From the NCBI GenBank assembly GCA_003224905.1, contig QIAA01000055.1, positions 1 to 41,592 on the forward strand: a stretch of 41,592 nt of DNA. Reading direction: 5' to 3'. The notes under the pieces were generated by a model. The model did no database searches. It was not told the DNA's origin and worked only from the letters and a program-made list of their open reading frames with translations. Source of the stretch: Acidobacteriota bacterium. Its GTDB lineage: Bacteria; Acidobacteriota; Terriglobia; Terriglobales; Acidobacteriaceae. Numbering within the stretch: position 1 is the stretch's first letter; every line of letters begins with the position of its first letter. The position numbers and the translations under genes were made by a program. Shown piece after piece: positions 41,495-41,592 of the stretch.

Positions 41495-41592
41495 ATGCGA
41501 AGCATGGATTTCTACTCGAAGGCCGCGATGGAGCGGGCCATGAAAGTACAGGAAGTGATTTTGCGGGCCCTGGCCAAGAAGATCACCTGGTG
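41495..41592 (+). CDS. transposase N-terminus (ISNCY-like), truncated by window edge
   Basis: AGGAG (41487-41491) precedes ATG 41495. The 32 visible codons read MRSMDFYSKAAMERAMK, then VQEVILRALAKKITW. This opening, leading into a helix-turn-helix that would follow, resembles helix-turn-helix transposases of ISNCY-type elements common in Acidobacteriota. The ATG at 41504 is an alternative start. With so little sequence the family call is tentative. Confidence 0.6.
   Translation, partial: MRSMDFYSKAAMERAMKVQEVILRALAKKITW

Larger units (their letters stand above)
41423..41592 (+). mobile_element. left end of an insertion sequence, cut by the window edge
   Basis: The repeats at 41423-41467 and the start of a transposase gene at 41495 mark an insertion sequence that continues beyond the window. 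The exact left terminus cannot be fixed without the right end; it lies to the right of the mscL -35 box at 41402. Confidence 0.65.

Noticed and set aside
1..41592. CRISPR arrays, rRNA genes or a replication origin
   Set aside because: No regularly spaced repeats, no rRNA-like conserved stretches and no DnaA-box cluster were seen.

Overview
The window looks like a chromosome segment of a soil Acidobacteriota (class Terriglobia). The evidence is tandem MacB/FtsX-like permeases of the acidobacterial duplicated type, a fused BcsA-BcsB cellulose synthase, hpnH for hopanoids, moderately high GC, and many small soil-type accessory genes. This assignment is an inference from gene content; there is no rRNA in the window.

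Region 1 (1-12041, + strand) is one tightly packed operon entering from the left edge. It encodes three tandem permeases (the first cut by the edge), an ABC ATPase, a TolC-family outer-membrane channel, a sigma-54-type response regulator and its histidine kinase. Together they look like a tripartite efflux system with its own two-component control. No periplasmic adaptor is visible; it may lie to the left.

Region 2 (about 12085-26553) is a genomic island. Its right end abuts an intact tRNA-Ser(GCU) gene, with a frameshifted tyrosine integrase and an excisionase-like gene directly upstream. A 42-bp copy of the tRNA 5' half (one mismatch) marks the left end. That left copy is preceded by the decayed 3' end of a second, related integrase, so elements appear to have accumulated in tandem. 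In this integrase family the last codons, the stop codon and probably the tRNA promoter all lie in the tRNA-proximal end of the integrase gene. The cargo is a mix of intact and broken genes. The intact ones include glucose-6-phosphate dehydrogenase, a GH15 glycosidase, a MerR regulator with a palindromic operator, a DUF2867 protein and an AhpD-like protein. The broken ones are a hemerythrin split into two inverted halves, a 5'-truncated radical SAM/SPASM gene, an ECF sigma fused to a transaldolase tail, a UTRA fragment, an FAD-monooxygenase fragment, and several small genes with single-base shifts.

The most interesting gene in the island is 23846-24403, an AhpD/carboxymuconolactone-decarboxylase-like gene. 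Its second redox-motif residue is an in-frame TGA (C-P-F-U). A hairpin just downstream fits the bacterial SECIS rules, so it is probably a selenoprotein.

Region 3 (26732-38569) is a cellulose-type exopolysaccharide locus: a divergent GH8 endoglucanase (bcsZ), bcsAB as one gene, and bcsC, followed by a secreted Gln/Arg-rich repeat protein. Region 4 (38680-41592) holds hpnH with a translationally coupled partner, a secreted hypothetical protein, mscL with a zinc-ribbon tail and a clear sigma-70 promoter, and the left end of an insertion sequence cut by the right edge.
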